DNA of 64,000 nucleotides from an uncultured Oscillibacter sp. (GCA_905200545.1 CAJKKQ010000003.1:1-64000), one strand, 5' to 3'. Counted from the first letter of the stretch, positions 7,922 through 16,744 are shown. Notes: generated by a model not told the origin, from the letters alone. Program-made: numbers and translations.

Positions 7922-8493
7922 GGGATCTGTACCCTGTCCCCCGGGTAGATCAGGTTGGGATTTTTAATCTGGGGATTGGCGGCAATCAGCGCCGTCAGGG
8001 AGACGCCATACCGTCCTGCGATCCCCCACAGGGTATCTCCTTTCTTTACCGTATAGACTACTGTGTCTTCCCCGTCGGGACTGGAAGGCGCAGCGGGATG
8101 TTCCATGGTACTGTCCGTCTGGATCAGTCCGGCAGAATACGAGGCCGGATCCTCCCAGAATTCAAAGCTGTAATGCACATAATCCGGCAGCGGCCGCTCC
8201 TCCAGCTGCAAAGAGACAAACCGGGCCCGTACGGTTTCCCATACCGGATGCACCAGGATCCCCGCATCTTCCTCCTCAAACACCGCCTCCAGCTCCCGAA
8301 ACTGGTCATAAGCGTTCTCTCCAGCAAACACGCCCTCTCCCCGCAGCACCCGGTAGGTCTTACCCAGATCCTGCATGAGGTACCCGCCGAAGGGTACTTT
8401 GTGAACCACCACGCTCCTGCGGTACTCCACCGTATAGGTCTCAGGATTATGGGGCCAGGTGTAGTCCTTATACCGCATGCTGGCAAGCCGCAT
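7918..8493 (-). CDS. xkdP: XkdP-like tail protein with C-terminal LysM domain
   Basis: About 191 aa. The N-terminal two thirds (MRYKDYTWPHNPETYTVEYR onward) resemble the structural domain of XkdP-type proteins. The C-terminus is a LysM module, TVKKGDTLWGIAGRYGVS to YPGDRVQIP. LysM usually binds peptidoglycan; in these tails it is a baseplate component next to the hub. GGAGAGGAG sits nine bases upstream of ATG 8493; ATG 8499 and GTG 8502 are alternatives with poor spacing. It is shorter than XkdP of PBSX (about 235 aa). Confidence 0.82.
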   Translation of the reverse strand: MRLASMRYKDYTWPHNPETYTVEYRRSVVVHKVPFGGYLMQDLGKTYRVLRGEGVFAGENAYDQFRELEAVFEEEDAGILVHPVWETVRARFVSLQLEERPLPDYVHYSFEFWEDPASYSAGLIQTDSTMEHPAAPSSPDGEDTVVYTVKKGDTLWGIAGRYGVSLTALIAANPQIKNPNLIYPGDRVQIP

Positions 8494-8511
8494 ACGCATC
8501 ACTCCTCTCCA

Positions 8512-9018
8512 TCAGGATGTAAAGCCGCCGTCATACCGGCGGGCGTCCCGCTCGAATGTCCGGGACAGCTCCTGAGCTCCGATGCCGGGTGCCTTCCCGG
8601 CCAGAACATACTCGGTGACCACCGTCCCATCCTGCGGCTGGGGGCCGGCTGTCCGCCCGCCGGCGGCCGCCGCCTTTGCGGGAATCACTCCGGCGGTCAC
8701 GCCATAGCCTGCAGCGTCACGTTCCAGCATTTCCCCGGCAGAAGGCGGAGATGTCTTCCCGGCATGCGTCTGCCCCAAAGCCGTGGTTCCGGTGATCTCT
8801 TCATGCCAGATCTCCCGGGGAGCCCGGATCACCCAGTTTCCCGCCGGGGAAGCCTCCCCGGCATCCAGGTCTGCAGGTCCGCTGCTTTGCGTCCCATCCA
8901 CCTGCCGTTTCTGCCAAAGAGACTCCTGCGTCTGGAATTCCGTCTGCGGCTCTGCTCCCAGCAAAAGCAGTTCCAGCGCCTTTTCCTGGCGCAGCAACTC
9001 TTCCCGGATCAGATCCAC
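8512..9018 (-). CDS. Small protein of unknown function in the tape-measure position
   Basis: 168 aa, GTG start at 9018 with GGGAGAG upstream. In PBSX this slot, between xkdN and xkdP, holds the >1300-aa tape measure protein XkdO. Here there is only this protein. It has an amphipathic N-terminal helix (MDLIREELLRQEKALELLLL), a long glycine/alanine/proline-rich and probably disordered middle, and a C-terminal motif SRTFERDARRYDGGF. I do not recognise its family. It could be a very short tape measure, an unrelated tail factor, or a remnant, although the frame is intact and in step with its neighbours. Confidence 0.7.
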   Translation of the reverse strand: MDLIREELLRQEKALELLLLGAEPQTEFQTQESLWQKRQVDGTQSSGPADLDAGEASPAGNWVIRAPREIWHEEITGTTALGQTHAGKTSPPSAGEMLERDAAGYGVTAGVIPAKAAAAGGRTAGPQPQDGTVVTEYVLAGKAPGIGAQELSRTFERDARRYDGGFTS

Positions 9019-9022
9019 GGTC

Positions 9023-9325
9023 TCACTCTCCCTTCAGTGCCGCAAACCGCTCCGGGCAAAATTGCGGATTCACCCCTGCGGGGCCGGGAGGTTCCTGCCC
9101 TCCCAGCCGCCGCAAAAGCGTCTCCATCTCCCGGGTCGTCAGTGCTGCCAATACGTCTTCACCATTCCGGAACACCGCCTTGTCCTTGTAAAAGCAGCTC
9201 TCTGCCAGTACTTGGGCGTTACACAGGATGGCCCGCTCCAGAGGCTCCGCCTTCTGCGTTTCCCGCCAGATTTCCAGCAGCCGCAATGCCGAAAGAGGCC
9301 GCAGCTCATCAATTTTTCCCATCAT
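9023..9325 (-). CDS. XkdN-like tail assembly chaperone candidate
   Basis: 100 aa if started at ATG 9325, which overlaps the tube gene stop as TGATG. A further upstream open frame exists but overlaps the tube gene heavily. The protein (MMGKIDELRPLSALRLLEIW, then a helical core and LTTREMETLLRRLGG) is predicted mostly helical. It occupies the slot of xkdN, the putative tail assembly chaperone that in long-tailed phages precedes the tape measure. No slippery site for a programmed frameshift product is evident. Assignment is by position and size. Confidence 0.6.
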   Translation of the reverse strand: MMGKIDELRPLSALRLLEIWRETQKAEPLERAILCNAQVLAESCFYKDKAVFRNGEDVLAALTTREMETLLRRLGGQEPPGPAGVNPQFCPERFAALKGE

Positions 9326-9708
9326 CAAACCGTGGTCTCGATGCGCTTGGAAGCCACCACCGTGATCTTTTCCGCCACCATGGCGTTGAGCTGTCCGTCC
9401 TCCTGGATAGCGCTCCACTCGCATCCGCTGTAAATGATCTTCCGATCCGGCTTACAGATCACCAGGGAGAAGTCCCGCAGGTCGTGGAAGTTGATACCGT
9501 CAGAGACAGCGTCATCGGTGGCGTACAGGCGGGTCAGTTCCAGGGTATACTTGCGCTGTCCCTCAATGGTGGCCACCGGCTCACTCTCGCCGAAGGCCTC
9601 CACGCTCTGACTGGATTTGGTCGCCTTGGCGGTGTAGCTTTGCACTACCGCCACTTTTTTACCGTCCAGCTCCAGATAGATGTCTGAGCTGGTGGGAAAT
9701 CCATTCAC
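9325..9708 (-). CDS. xkdM: Phage tail tube protein (XkdM-like)
   Basis: A 127-aa XkdM/DUF2001 family tail tube protein, the inner tube through which DNA or effector would pass. It begins MNGFPTSSDIYLELDGKKV and includes EGQRKYTLELTRLYATDD and a C-terminal KITVVASKRIE strand. The GTG at 9708 has an AGAGAGGAAAGG purine run upstream. Sheath and tube are adjacent, as in all contractile-tail loci. The length is close to XkdM of PBSX (about 147 aa). Confidence 0.87.
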   Translation of the reverse strand: MNGFPTSSDIYLELDGKKVAVVQSYTAKATKSSQSVEAFGESEPVATIEGQRKYTLELTRLYATDDAVSDGINFHDLRDFSLVICKPDRKIIYSGCEWSAIQEDGQLNAMVAEKITVVASKRIETTV

Positions 9709-9726
9709 CCTTTCCTCTCTCCTTTC

Positions 9727-10788
9727 TTATACGGTGATGTGCACCGTCAGATAGATCTGGTTGAGCCCATGGGCCACGCCGAAGCTGAACTCCACCAGGC
9801 ACACCGTGGGATCGTCGGCGCTGGCGGTCACCGTCACCTCTCCGTAGCTTTCGATGATCTGAGCGGAAAGCTTCTTCTCCAGCTCCACAATCACCTGAGA
9901 ACGGATGGCGCTTCGGCTCTGGGCGGTGTTTTTGGTGCGGGAAAAGCGGCTGCGCAGGGCGCTGCGTACCGCGGGGATAACATCATCCACAATGAGGATG
10001 GTGGTCAGCTCCCGCCAGGTGGTATCGCTCTCACCGCCGGTGGTAGTCCGGGTGGTGATGCCCCGCACCGCGCTGATGGCACCGGCCACACTCTCCAGGG
10101 GCGTCACGCCGCCCCGCACCAGAAGGTCGATATCGTTGTCGCTGTACTGGGTGTTCAATCCCCCCAGCCCGGATACCTCTGCTCCGTTGAGGGGAACTGC
10201 CGGATCCTTACCGGAGGCGATGACGCCCGCCAGGGCCGCCGCGGTAAATACACCGGGAAGCACCTCTCCCCGGCTGTCCAGGGCGTCGGGGCCTACCAGC
10301 ACCATGCGCTCACTGTTGATGGCCGCCGCGTGCTCCACCAGGGCTGCCGCGTCCTCTCCATCGCCGCCCACAACGCCGATACGCTCTCTGCGTGCAGCGG
10401 ACGCTTCCTCTACCGCTGTACGCAGTGCCTGATGCACCGCCTGGTCCGCACTATCGCACACCAGGATCTGCACATCCTGATCCGCCAGGGCCGCAAAGGC
10501 CGCCTGATACTCCGCCTGTCCTCCGGCATCCGCCACCCGGACAGCACAAACCGTAGAGGCGCCATTGGCAAAAAGCAGCCGCAAAATGGTGCTCATCCCC
10601 GCCGTCTCATCCTCGCCGAAGACTGCCACGCCTGCGGTGTACCCCGTCAGCAGCACAGGCTGATTCTCCGTACCCTTCCGGGCCTTGGCAGCCACTCCCA
10701 CCGTCCGGGGCGCCTGTCCGGCGGATACCACTGCCGAGGCATCGTAATTGGAATACACCCCCGGCCGCTCATGCATGATCTCGCTCAA
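9727..10788 (-). CDS. xkdK: Contractile tail sheath protein (XkdK-like)
   Basis: A 353-aa sheath protein, marking the particle as a contractile (myovirus-type) tail. Family features are the N-terminal ERPGVYSNYDASAVVSAG, a Rossmann-like middle, the GGLNTQYSDNDIDLLVRGG insertion, and a C-terminal fold with WRELTTILIVDDV and FGVAHGLNQIYLTVHI. The likely start is TTG 10788, overlapping the preceding stop (TTGA) with GGGAG upstream; an internal ATG at 10776 (MHERPG) is the alternative. Length is somewhat below XkdK (about 466 aa), so it is a compact sheath. Confidence 0.92.
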   Translation of the reverse strand: MSEIMHERPGVYSNYDASAVVSAGQAPRTVGVAAKARKGTENQPVLLTGYTAGVAVFGEDETAGMSTILRLLFANGASTVCAVRVADAGGQAEYQAAFAALADQDVQILVCDSADQAVHQALRTAVEEASAARRERIGVVGGDGEDAAALVEHAAAINSERMVLVGPDALDSRGEVLPGVFTAAALAGVIASGKDPAVPLNGAEVSGLGGLNTQYSDNDIDLLVRGGVTPLESVAGAISAVRGITTRTTTGGESDTTWRELTTILIVDDVIPAVRSALRSRFSRTKNTAQSRSAIRSQVIVELEKKLSAQIIESYGEVTVTASADDPTVCLVEFSFGVAHGLNQIYLTVHITV

Positions 10789-11279
10789 GTGGTCAACACT
10801 CCCTTCAAAATAAAGTCCAGGAACATGGGGTCTGCGTCGCTGCTCTTAGCCACAAACACCGCCTGGCACTGCAGCCTTCCCCGCCGCAAAAACATTCCGG
10901 TCTCCTTCTCCCAGCAGATTCCCTCCCAAGAGAGCTCTCCCGGACGGATCCCGCTGGGCAGTCCGCCCAGGAGAACCTCCGCTGCCGCTTCGGCCCCCTG
11001 GTTACAGGCAGCCGCCTGCGGGCCCCGGATCTCCACGCTGATAGCGGCATCCAGCCGCTTGCCGTAGAACTCTTTGATCGTTCCCGCCTCTTCATCCCAG
11101 GCCTCACCCAGGTAATTGCAAAAGCCCACGGTTTTGCTCTCCGCGGTATCCACAGCAACCGCCGCAACCGCGCCATTGTAATCGCGGGCCCGCTCTGCTG
11201 GGAAGGCCGCCAGGGCGGTGATGCCCGCCTCCTTAAAAGCGGAGAGTACAGCATCCCGAATCGCCGTCAGTTCTTTCAT
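10785..11279 (-). CDS. Phage neck/tail terminator-like protein (XkdJ position)
   Basis: A 164-aa protein starting MKELTAIRDAVLSAFKEAG, similar in layout to small tail-completion proteins encoded just before the sheath gene. The ATG at 11279 is preferred because it overlaps the upstream stop as ATGA and has a GGAGGCGCAGAC site; the open frame continues upstream inside the preceding gene. The core WEGICWEKETGMFLRRGRLQ and the C-terminal FLDFILKGVLTT suggest an alpha/beta fold. Function is inferred from its place between the head-closure-like and sheath genes. Confidence 0.7.
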   Translation of the reverse strand: MKELTAIRDAVLSAFKEAGITALAAFPAERARDYNGAVAAVAVDTAESKTVGFCNYLGEAWDEEAGTIKEFYGKRLDAAISVEIRGPQAAACNQGAEAAAEVLLGGLPSGIRPGELSWEGICWEKETGMFLRRGRLQCQAVFVAKSSDADPMFLDFILKGVLTT

Positions 11280-11596
11280 GTCTGCGCCTCCCGTTCCGCC
11301 TCCAGCATGGCCCACCAGTGGCTCAGCGTCTGCCCCACATAGTAGGGACGGCTGCTGCGCACCCGGAAAGCCCGGCCATTCCAGTTGATGGTATCCCCGC
11401 TTTCCACAGCCTGAAGCCCCAGATACAGCCACAGCCGGTCATCCACGGTTCCCAGGGCGGTCACGGTGAAAGGCTCTGCTTCCTGCTGTTTTGTTACCGG
11501 TTGGAAAAACGCCTGTACCTGGATGCTTTCCTCTCCCCGGCGCACCATCACTGCCTGGCCGTACCGGGCCAGGATCTCCTCAAACCAGTGATCCAT
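11276..11596 (-). CDS. Small head-closure/stopper-like protein
   Basis: 106 aa, start ATG 11596 overlapping the upstream stop as TAATG. The sequence (VMVRRGEESIQVQAFFQPV, then DDRLWLYLGLQAVESGDTI and FRVRSSRPYYVG) is rich in beta strands and matches the size and position of XkdH/XkdI-type connector proteins joining head to tail. I do not recognise a precise family. Confidence 0.65.
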   Translation of the reverse strand: MDHWFEEILARYGQAVMVRRGEESIQVQAFFQPVTKQQEAEPFTVTALGTVDDRLWLYLGLQAVESGDTINWNGRAFRVRSSRPYYVGQTLSHWWAMLEAEREAQT

Positions 11597-11964
11597 TATC
11601 CCTTCACTCCCCTCAAAAGGACGGTGTCCTCCCGGATATAGGGAAGCATCATCCGCCGGGCCGTCTCACGCAGGTCTTGGGCCTGGGCGGCAGCCTCTGC
11701 TGCCGCCCGGGACTGGATGGAGACTTCACCGGCGGTAAAGGATGTCACGCTGCCCTCTCCGCTCCTGGCCGCCGCCAGATCGGCGGCGGCGGTGAAGGCC
11801 GCGGCACAGAGGAACGCCGCACCGCAGCCCTCCGCCGTCACCTCCGGCCGCAGCTGCCTGGTCCAGGCCTGTTCCGCCGCGTCGCAAAGGAGCTCCAGCA
11901 GCACTCCTTCCGTCTCACCGGCGCCGGATACCGCCTGGGCCAGTTTTACGATCTCCTCATGCAT
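11596..11964 (-). CDS. Head-tail connector-like protein
   Basis: 122 aa, mostly helical and alanine-rich (CGAAFLCAAAFTAAADLAAA). It resembles the small helical adaptor proteins of the gp6/XkdH type that sit below the portal. The start is placed at ATG 11964, which overlaps the capsid gene stop as TGATG; a GTG at 11967 is possible. The segment TSFTAGEVSIQSR is typical of adaptor proteins of Clostridial phages. Role inferred from size and position. Confidence 0.68.
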   Translation of the reverse strand: MHEEIVKLAQAVSGAGETEGVLLELLCDAAEQAWTRQLRPEVTAEGCGAAFLCAAAFTAAADLAAARSGEGSVTSFTAGEVSIQSRAAAEAAAQAQDLRETARRMMLPYIREDTVLLRGVKG

Positions 11965-12998
11965 CACGCCACCGTCAGCACCTTGGATGCCTCAGGGAAC
12001 AGCTTGGCAAAGCCGGAGATGGAAGTGATGGCCGCCCGCTCCAGCTGGCGATCGATGAGCTTGTCGTACTCCACCGTCACCTGACTGCCGCAGATCTGCT
12101 CCAGGGCATAGCCCTTGTCCAGACCAATGAGCGTGCCCTCCGGCATGGCGCTGGTGCGCAGGAGCTTGGCGCCCAGAGGCGTGGTCAGGGTACCGGTCCC
12201 CTGGAAGTTCAGCCCCGTCAGGGGATTCTGGAACTCCGGCAGCTTCAGCATGGCAAGCATCATATCATTGGACACCAGCAGGGTGTTCATGGTGTAAGGA
12301 TCAAACTGACTCCAGAAATCCACCAGAGCGTCGTAGGAGAGGCTGCCGGAGCCGCCGGAGATGGTGCCGTCGCCCACGGTGAACTTCTGGGCGGCATTGT
12401 TGTTGCCGTCGCCGTTGATGAGCACGTCGATGGCGTCCTGCAGATGCATCCGACCGATGTAGGCGCCGATCTGGCGCAGCGTCACAGAGAAGAGATCCAG
12501 CCGCTGGAAGCGGATGGCCTCATAGGAGGCCACCAGCATTCTGCCCCGCTTGTGCAGCCGCACCAGATTCTCCTGAGTACGGACCGTGGTCTGGGGGATC
12601 TGGGCGCCCTCCTCCACCCGCTTGAGGCTCTTTTCCTCCTCCGTGGGAATGGAGGCGATGGAACGATAGTCCATACCGTCGAAATTGGTGACGGTAGCGG
12701 TGATGGCAGGCAGGATGCTCTCTTCCTCCAGGCCCTGGCGCACCACCCGGGAGACAAACTCCGGGAACAGCACGGCGGACTCGGTGGTGTGGAAGAACTT
12801 CTCCACCATATCGGAACCGGCGCCCTTGACCTTGATGTCAAAGCGCTTGAGCTGGCGCTGGAAAGCATCCATCCCCTCCAGGGGCGTACCCCGGTAGTGC
12901 TCGCTGGGATCCAGCTCCTCCAGGGTCTGGGCAAAGGTGTGGCCGCTGCGGCCGTACATGCCCTTTTCCAGTTTTACAGATTCATAGTGATAAGCCAT
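11964..12998 (-). CDS. xkdG: Major capsid protein (XkdG-like)
   Basis: A 344-aa capsid protein of the XkdG/HK97-like type. ATG 12998 follows a GGAGGAGACGACA site; the open frame extends eight codons upstream but lacks a site there. Notable segments are FFHTTESAVLFPEFVSRVV, the E-loop-like region EEKSLKRVEEGAQIPQTTV, and the C-terminal half with QNPLTGLNFQGTGTLTTPLG and IGLDKGYALEQICGSQVTVE, common in capsids of this group. Length matches XkdG (about 311 aa). With terminase and portal present, DNA-filled heads are plausible. Confidence 0.85.
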   Translation of the reverse strand: MAYHYESVKLEKGMYGRSGHTFAQTLEELDPSEHYRGTPLEGMDAFQRQLKRFDIKVKGAGSDMVEKFFHTTESAVLFPEFVSRVVRQGLEEESILPAITATVTNFDGMDYRSIASIPTEEEKSLKRVEEGAQIPQTTVRTQENLVRLHKRGRMLVASYEAIRFQRLDLFSVTLRQIGAYIGRMHLQDAIDVLINGDGNNNAAQKFTVGDGTISGGSGSLSYDALVDFWSQFDPYTMNTLLVSNDMMLAMLKLPEFQNPLTGLNFQGTGTLTTPLGAKLLRTSAMPEGTLIGLDKGYALEQICGSQVTVEYDKLIDRQLERAAITSISGFAKLFPEASKVLTVA

Positions 12999-13011
12999 TG
13001 TCGTCTCCTCC

Positions 13012-13356
13012 TTACAGTGCAAAGGTCACGGTTTCGGACGCGGTATCCACATCCACCACCAGGCAGCTCCGGCCGCCGGCATTGCTCTTCACGCCGCCGC
13101 TGCCGTCGGCGCTGAGTCCACACCAGCCCAGGGTAGGTGCGCTGCCGGTATATCCGGCGGTCACCAGGCCGCCCAGTGCCACGGTGCAGGCATCACCGCC
13201 CCGGCTCACAGAGAGCACCATGCCGCAAAAGCCCTCGCCGTCACTGCAGGCTGCCACCGTGCCGTTATCGCTGATCTTCACCATCTCACCCTCGCTGACC
13301 TCTGTGCAGGCAAAGGTGGCGGCCCACTGGCCGATTCCCTCATAGGAAAGTTTCAT
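13012..13356 (-). CDS. Phage head decoration-like protein
   Basis: 114 aa, beginning MKLSYEGIGQWAATFAC with the pattern VKISDNGTVAACSDGEGFCG. This is the kind of beta-barrel sequence seen in capsid decoration or DUF2190-type proteins between the protease and capsid genes. AAGGAGGATGGATC precedes ATG 13356. PBSX itself has no exact counterpart in this slot, but Clostridial relatives often do (established only in outline). Four cysteines are present without a clear metal motif. Confidence 0.62.
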   Translation of the reverse strand: MKLSYEGIGQWAATFACTEVSEGEMVKISDNGTVAACSDGEGFCGMVLSVSRGGDACTVALGGLVTAGYTGSAPTLGWCGLSADGSGGVKSNAGGRSCLVVDVDTASETVTFAL

Positions 13357-13390
13357 GATCCATCCTCCTTCTTGTTATTCAGTCGTCTTC

Positions 13391-14254
13391 TCAGACGAGG
13401 AATACCGTCTCATCGTCCCGCGCCGCGGCGGGGCGTTCTTTGAGCTGGGGCTCCATGGGAAAGCGCTTGTCCACCCGGGTCTGATACGTCCGGCGCAGTT
13501 CCAGCAGCTCTTCTTCCTCCAGCTTCCGGGTCATTTTGGCGAACATCGCTCCGTCCAGCCCGTCGTCGGAGAGCATGGCAAGGCGCACCACCTCCCGGCG
13601 CAGCCCGGCCAGATACCGCCGCCCCAGCTCCGCCTCCTTGCGCAGAGCCGTCAGGTGCGCGTCCTCGGGGCCAAAGTGCTTCACCACACCGGCTCTCCGC
13701 TGGGCAGGCACCGCCACGAAGGACCACTCATAGGCATCCGTGGGATCCTCCAGCTGGAAGTAGCACAGCTTCCCGCCGTAGTACTGGCCCTTCACGTGCT
13801 CACAGCTGCCGCCGGAGGCGCCGCAGATGGAGCATGCGCTCCGCGCCACGCTGCACCCTACGCTGACTTCCTTTTTGATGCCGCCTTCAATCTCGGCAAT
13901 GAGGTCCTGATTTTTCTCGGTTCTGAGCATGTACGCCCATGCCTTGAGCCAGCAGACGCAGTCTCCCGCCTGGGTTTTGACGGCAGGTTCCCGGATGACC
14001 TCCGTCCGGTAGATCCGGGCCGTCTGCCCCTCCGCCGACCACTGGTGATCAAAAAGGCCGCTTTTCCCCACGAACAGTTCTCCCAGCTTCTCCAGGGCCG
14101 CCTCGTCAAAGCGCTCAAAATCCCGATCCACCTCGTTGTCGCAAAGGCGCACACTGAATACATACACATCTGCCGCTGTCAGCTCCGCCTTGGCGAATTG
14201 GTTGATGCGTGCCAGCTCTTCTGCCGCCATCTCCTGTTTTGTCTCCATTTCCAT
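13391..14254 (-). CDS. xkdF: XkdF-like prohead protease/scaffold protein with cysteine cluster
   Basis: 287 aa, XkdF family, thought to act as the prohead maturation protease and scaffold. The N-terminal domain has VYVFSVRLCDNEVDRDFERF and SGLFDHQWSAEG, with His in the DHQW segment a candidate catalytic residue. A zinc-finger-like insertion (CSVARSACSICGASGGSCEH) follows, then YEWSFVAVPAQRRAGVV. The last third is helical and charged, like a scaffold domain. GAGGAGCGG serves ATG 14254. It lies between portal and capsid, as in PBSX. Confidence 0.78.
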   Translation of the reverse strand: MEMETKQEMAAEELARINQFAKAELTAADVYVFSVRLCDNEVDRDFERFDEAALEKLGELFVGKSGLFDHQWSAEGQTARIYRTEVIREPAVKTQAGDCVCWLKAWAYMLRTEKNQDLIAEIEGGIKKEVSVGCSVARSACSICGASGGSCEHVKGQYYGGKLCYFQLEDPTDAYEWSFVAVPAQRRAGVVKHFGPEDAHLTALRKEAELGRRYLAGLRREVVRLAMLSDDGLDGAMFAKMTRKLEEEELLELRRTYQTRVDKRFPMEPQLKERPAAARDDETVFLV

Positions 14255-14284
14255 CTTGACCGCTCCTCACCTTCCTTTGAAATC

Positions 14285-15436
14285 TCACTGCAGCTCTGCC
14301 GCGTCGTTTTCGATCCGCAGCTTGCGGGCCTGCTCCCGGTAGAGCTCCGCCTTGGCCTCCTCCACCTCGTCCTGAAGGTTGATGTCGTCCCACACCACGG
14401 TAAAGCCGCAGCTGTACCCGTGCATCCGCAACCACAGCCGGCAGATCCGTTCTGCCACCGGAGTCAGTGTCCGGCGGATGGCCGTGATCTCCGTGGTCAA
14501 AAGATCCGCCTGCTGGGTACTCATCCGCTCCGTGGAGCTCCAGCTCAGCCCCAGCATGAAAGGCGGGATGCCGGTCTTGGCCACGATCTGCTCCAGGATC
14601 TGCCGCACAGGCACCTCACTGTCCAGAATGGGGGTGTCTCCGCCGATGACCTTGATCTCCACATCTCCCACGGCCACAAAGTCCCGGACGCTGCCTCCCT
14701 TGGTCTCCTGCATAGCCCGGGACCACTCCGCCGCCAGATGGCGGCTGCGCTCCTGCGCCATACCCCGGGCGTCGTCCTTACAGGTCACGGCAAAGCGCAC
14801 ATTGCCGCAGCGCTCCCAGTTGACGCCGATGGTGTGATAGATCTTCATCAGCACATCGGATAAAAAGGGCAAAGACCGCAGCAGCGACACGCCGTAGGGG
14901 TTCTCCGCCTCCGGATTCAGCGGGGTGAAGAGCAGCAGATCCTGATAAGGGAGCGGTGCCATCCGCCCCTGCTCATCAGGCCCGCAGATGGTGAACACCA
15001 GAGGGTGCTCCCCCTCCCGGATCTCGATGTTATCCACCCGGCCGCACAAAAGCGCCGCGATGTCCCGGCCGCCCCGCAGGGGCACCATCTCTCCCACTGC
15101 CCGGCCGCAGGTGAGCAGAGCGTCCAGATACATGTCCAAAAACGAGTTGATACCGAACTGTCCCCGGCCAACGGGTACCGTCCGCAAGAACTCCTCCAGC
15201 TGCTTCTGGGCGCTCTTGTCCGGGCACTCCGCCCGCACTCCGCCGGTCATGCGGATGAGCTTGTAGATGGCGGCGTCCACCACCGGAACCGCCTCCCGCA
15301 CGGCCCGGTAGAGGCGTACCTCCCCGCTGCGCAGGGGCACATAGTCCCGCAGCAGGCCGAAGGGATGGCGCTCACTGTCCCGCAGCTGAACAAACGCCGG
15401 CCGCGCGGGCGGCTGCTTCTTTTGAAATCCCAACAT
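14285..15436 (-). CDS. xkdE: Phage portal protein (XkdE-like)
   Basis: A 383-aa portal, the dodecameric ring through which DNA is packaged. It has the family layout: PFGLLRDYVPLRSGEVRLYR near the N-terminus, the wing region YLDALLTCGRAVGEMVPL, and the clip/stem part KTGIPPFMLGLSWSSTER followed by a long helical C-terminus. GGAGGAAAG precedes ATG 15436. It is followed by the XkdF-like gene and preceded by the large terminase gene. Confidence 0.88.
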   Translation of the reverse strand: MLGFQKKQPPARPAFVQLRDSERHPFGLLRDYVPLRSGEVRLYRAVREAVPVVDAAIYKLIRMTGGVRAECPDKSAQKQLEEFLRTVPVGRGQFGINSFLDMYLDALLTCGRAVGEMVPLRGGRDIAALLCGRVDNIEIREGEHPLVFTICGPDEQGRMAPLPYQDLLLFTPLNPEAENPYGVSLLRSLPFLSDVLMKIYHTIGVNWERCGNVRFAVTCKDDARGMAQERSRHLAAEWSRAMQETKGGSVRDFVAVGDVEIKVIGGDTPILDSEVPVRQILEQIVAKTGIPPFMLGLSWSSTERMSTQQADLLTTEITAIRRTLTPVAERICRLWLRMHGYSCGFTVVWDDINLQDEVEEAKAELYREQARKLRIENDAAELQ

Positions 15437-15478
15437 TTCTGACTTTCCTCCATTCCCCGTCTGGGGTATATTCTCCTG

Positions 15479-16744
15479 CTATACCCGGCGCTCCACGGCC
15501 ACGGCGGCGAAGCCTCCTGCGCCCTCCGACACCACGTCCATGGCAAAATAGCGCATATCGTCCATGGCATGATCGTGCTCTTTTTTGGGGGCATCCCGCC
15601 CCCTGGCCAGATCCCAGCAGTAAAGCTCCATCTCCCGCAGGCAGTCGGTACAGGTATCGCACAACACGATCCTGCCTCGCTTGAGCAGATCCGCCGTCAC
15701 CCGGATGCCGTCTGAGACGTCGTTGTTGGCCCGCACCACGGCAAATCCCTCCCGGCGCAGCACCTCAATGAAGCTGGCCGCCGAGGGATCCACGATCACC
15801 CGGCTGATCTCCCGCTCTCCTGCCAGGCGCTGCAGTTCCCGTGCATACTCGGCATCGGTGTGCTGCTCCCCTGTTTTGCGGGAATCGTAGTAATACTCCG
15901 CCACCCGATACCACACCTCTCCCATTCGGCCCCAAAGACCGAAGGAGGCGGGATTGGCGGTACCGTAGTCGGCGGAGATCCGCCACTCGGAAAAGGGCCC
16001 TGCCGGAGGAGGCACCGCATCCCGCTGCCGGTCAAAGAAGTCGTAAACCAGCCCCTGGGCTGCCGTCCACTCTCCCAGCACAAACCGCCGGAAAAACACG
16101 CCGGAGTAGCTGTTCTGGTACCGTGCCCGGATTCGGGGCGTCAGGGCGGGATTATCCTCCATAGTAAAGTGCAGGTACAGAGCCCGCCGCTGCTTGGCTT
16201 TCAGGATCCACTCCCGGTAAAACCAGTGCTGGGGCCCCTCTGGGTTGCAGTTGAACCACAGCCGGCTTCCCGCCACAGAGCACCGGGCGCAGGCCTGTTC
16301 CACAAAGCTGCGGGGCATCAAAGCCGCCTCGTCCAGCAGCACGCCTGCCAGGGTGCTGCCCTGGATCAGGGCAGCACTGGATTCATCCCGCCCGCCGAAG
16401 AGCAAAAAGCGATTTTCCCGCCCTCCCATGCGCACCGTCAGCAAATTTTCTGATCGTTTTTCCCAACAGGAAAAACCCATTCTCCTCAGATACGGTACCA
16501 GCTCTGTCAGGAGATTCCGGCGCAGGGAGGCGATGGTCTTGCCGCAAAGGCCGAACTGCCGTCCGTCGAATCGGGTCATGGCCCACAAAAAGAAGGACAC
16601 GCCCATGGAAAAGGTCTTGCCGCTTCGTACGGCTCCGTCGCAGATGATGGCCTCCCAATCCCCCCGGATCCACCAGGTCAGAACTTGCTTTTGCTTGGGT
16701 GAGAAGTTGCGTATTTCAACCGTGCTCCCAACCTCCCTCCTCAC
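15479..16744 (-). CDS. xtmB: Terminase large subunit (XtmB-like)
   Basis: About 421 aa. The packaging motor has an ATPase domain with Walker A GAVRSGKTFS near residue 40 and Walker B LAGVLLDEAALM. The C-terminal nuclease domain has WRISADYGTANPASFGLW and the late aspartates of EHDHAMDDMRYFAMD. The frame has no ATG near the expected N-terminus, and the start is placed at GTG 16744 inside the end of xtmA (29-base overlap). The start is uncertain by about ten codons. Length is close to XtmB (433 aa). Confidence 0.9.
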   Translation of the reverse strand: MRREVGSTVEIRNFSPKQKQVLTWWIRGDWEAIICDGAVRSGKTFSMGVSFFLWAMTRFDGRQFGLCGKTIASLRRNLLTELVPYLRRMGFSCWEKRSENLLTVRMGGRENRFLLFGGRDESSAALIQGSTLAGVLLDEAALMPRSFVEQACARCSVAGSRLWFNCNPEGPQHWFYREWILKAKQRRALYLHFTMEDNPALTPRIRARYQNSYSGVFFRRFVLGEWTAAQGLVYDFFDRQRDAVPPPAGPFSEWRISADYGTANPASFGLWGRMGEVWYRVAEYYYDSRKTGEQHTDAEYARELQRLAGEREISRVIVDPSAASFIEVLRREGFAVVRANNDVSDGIRVTADLLKRGRIVLCDTCTDCLREMELYCWDLARGRDAPKKEHDHAMDDMRYFAMDVVSEGAGGFAAVAVERRV

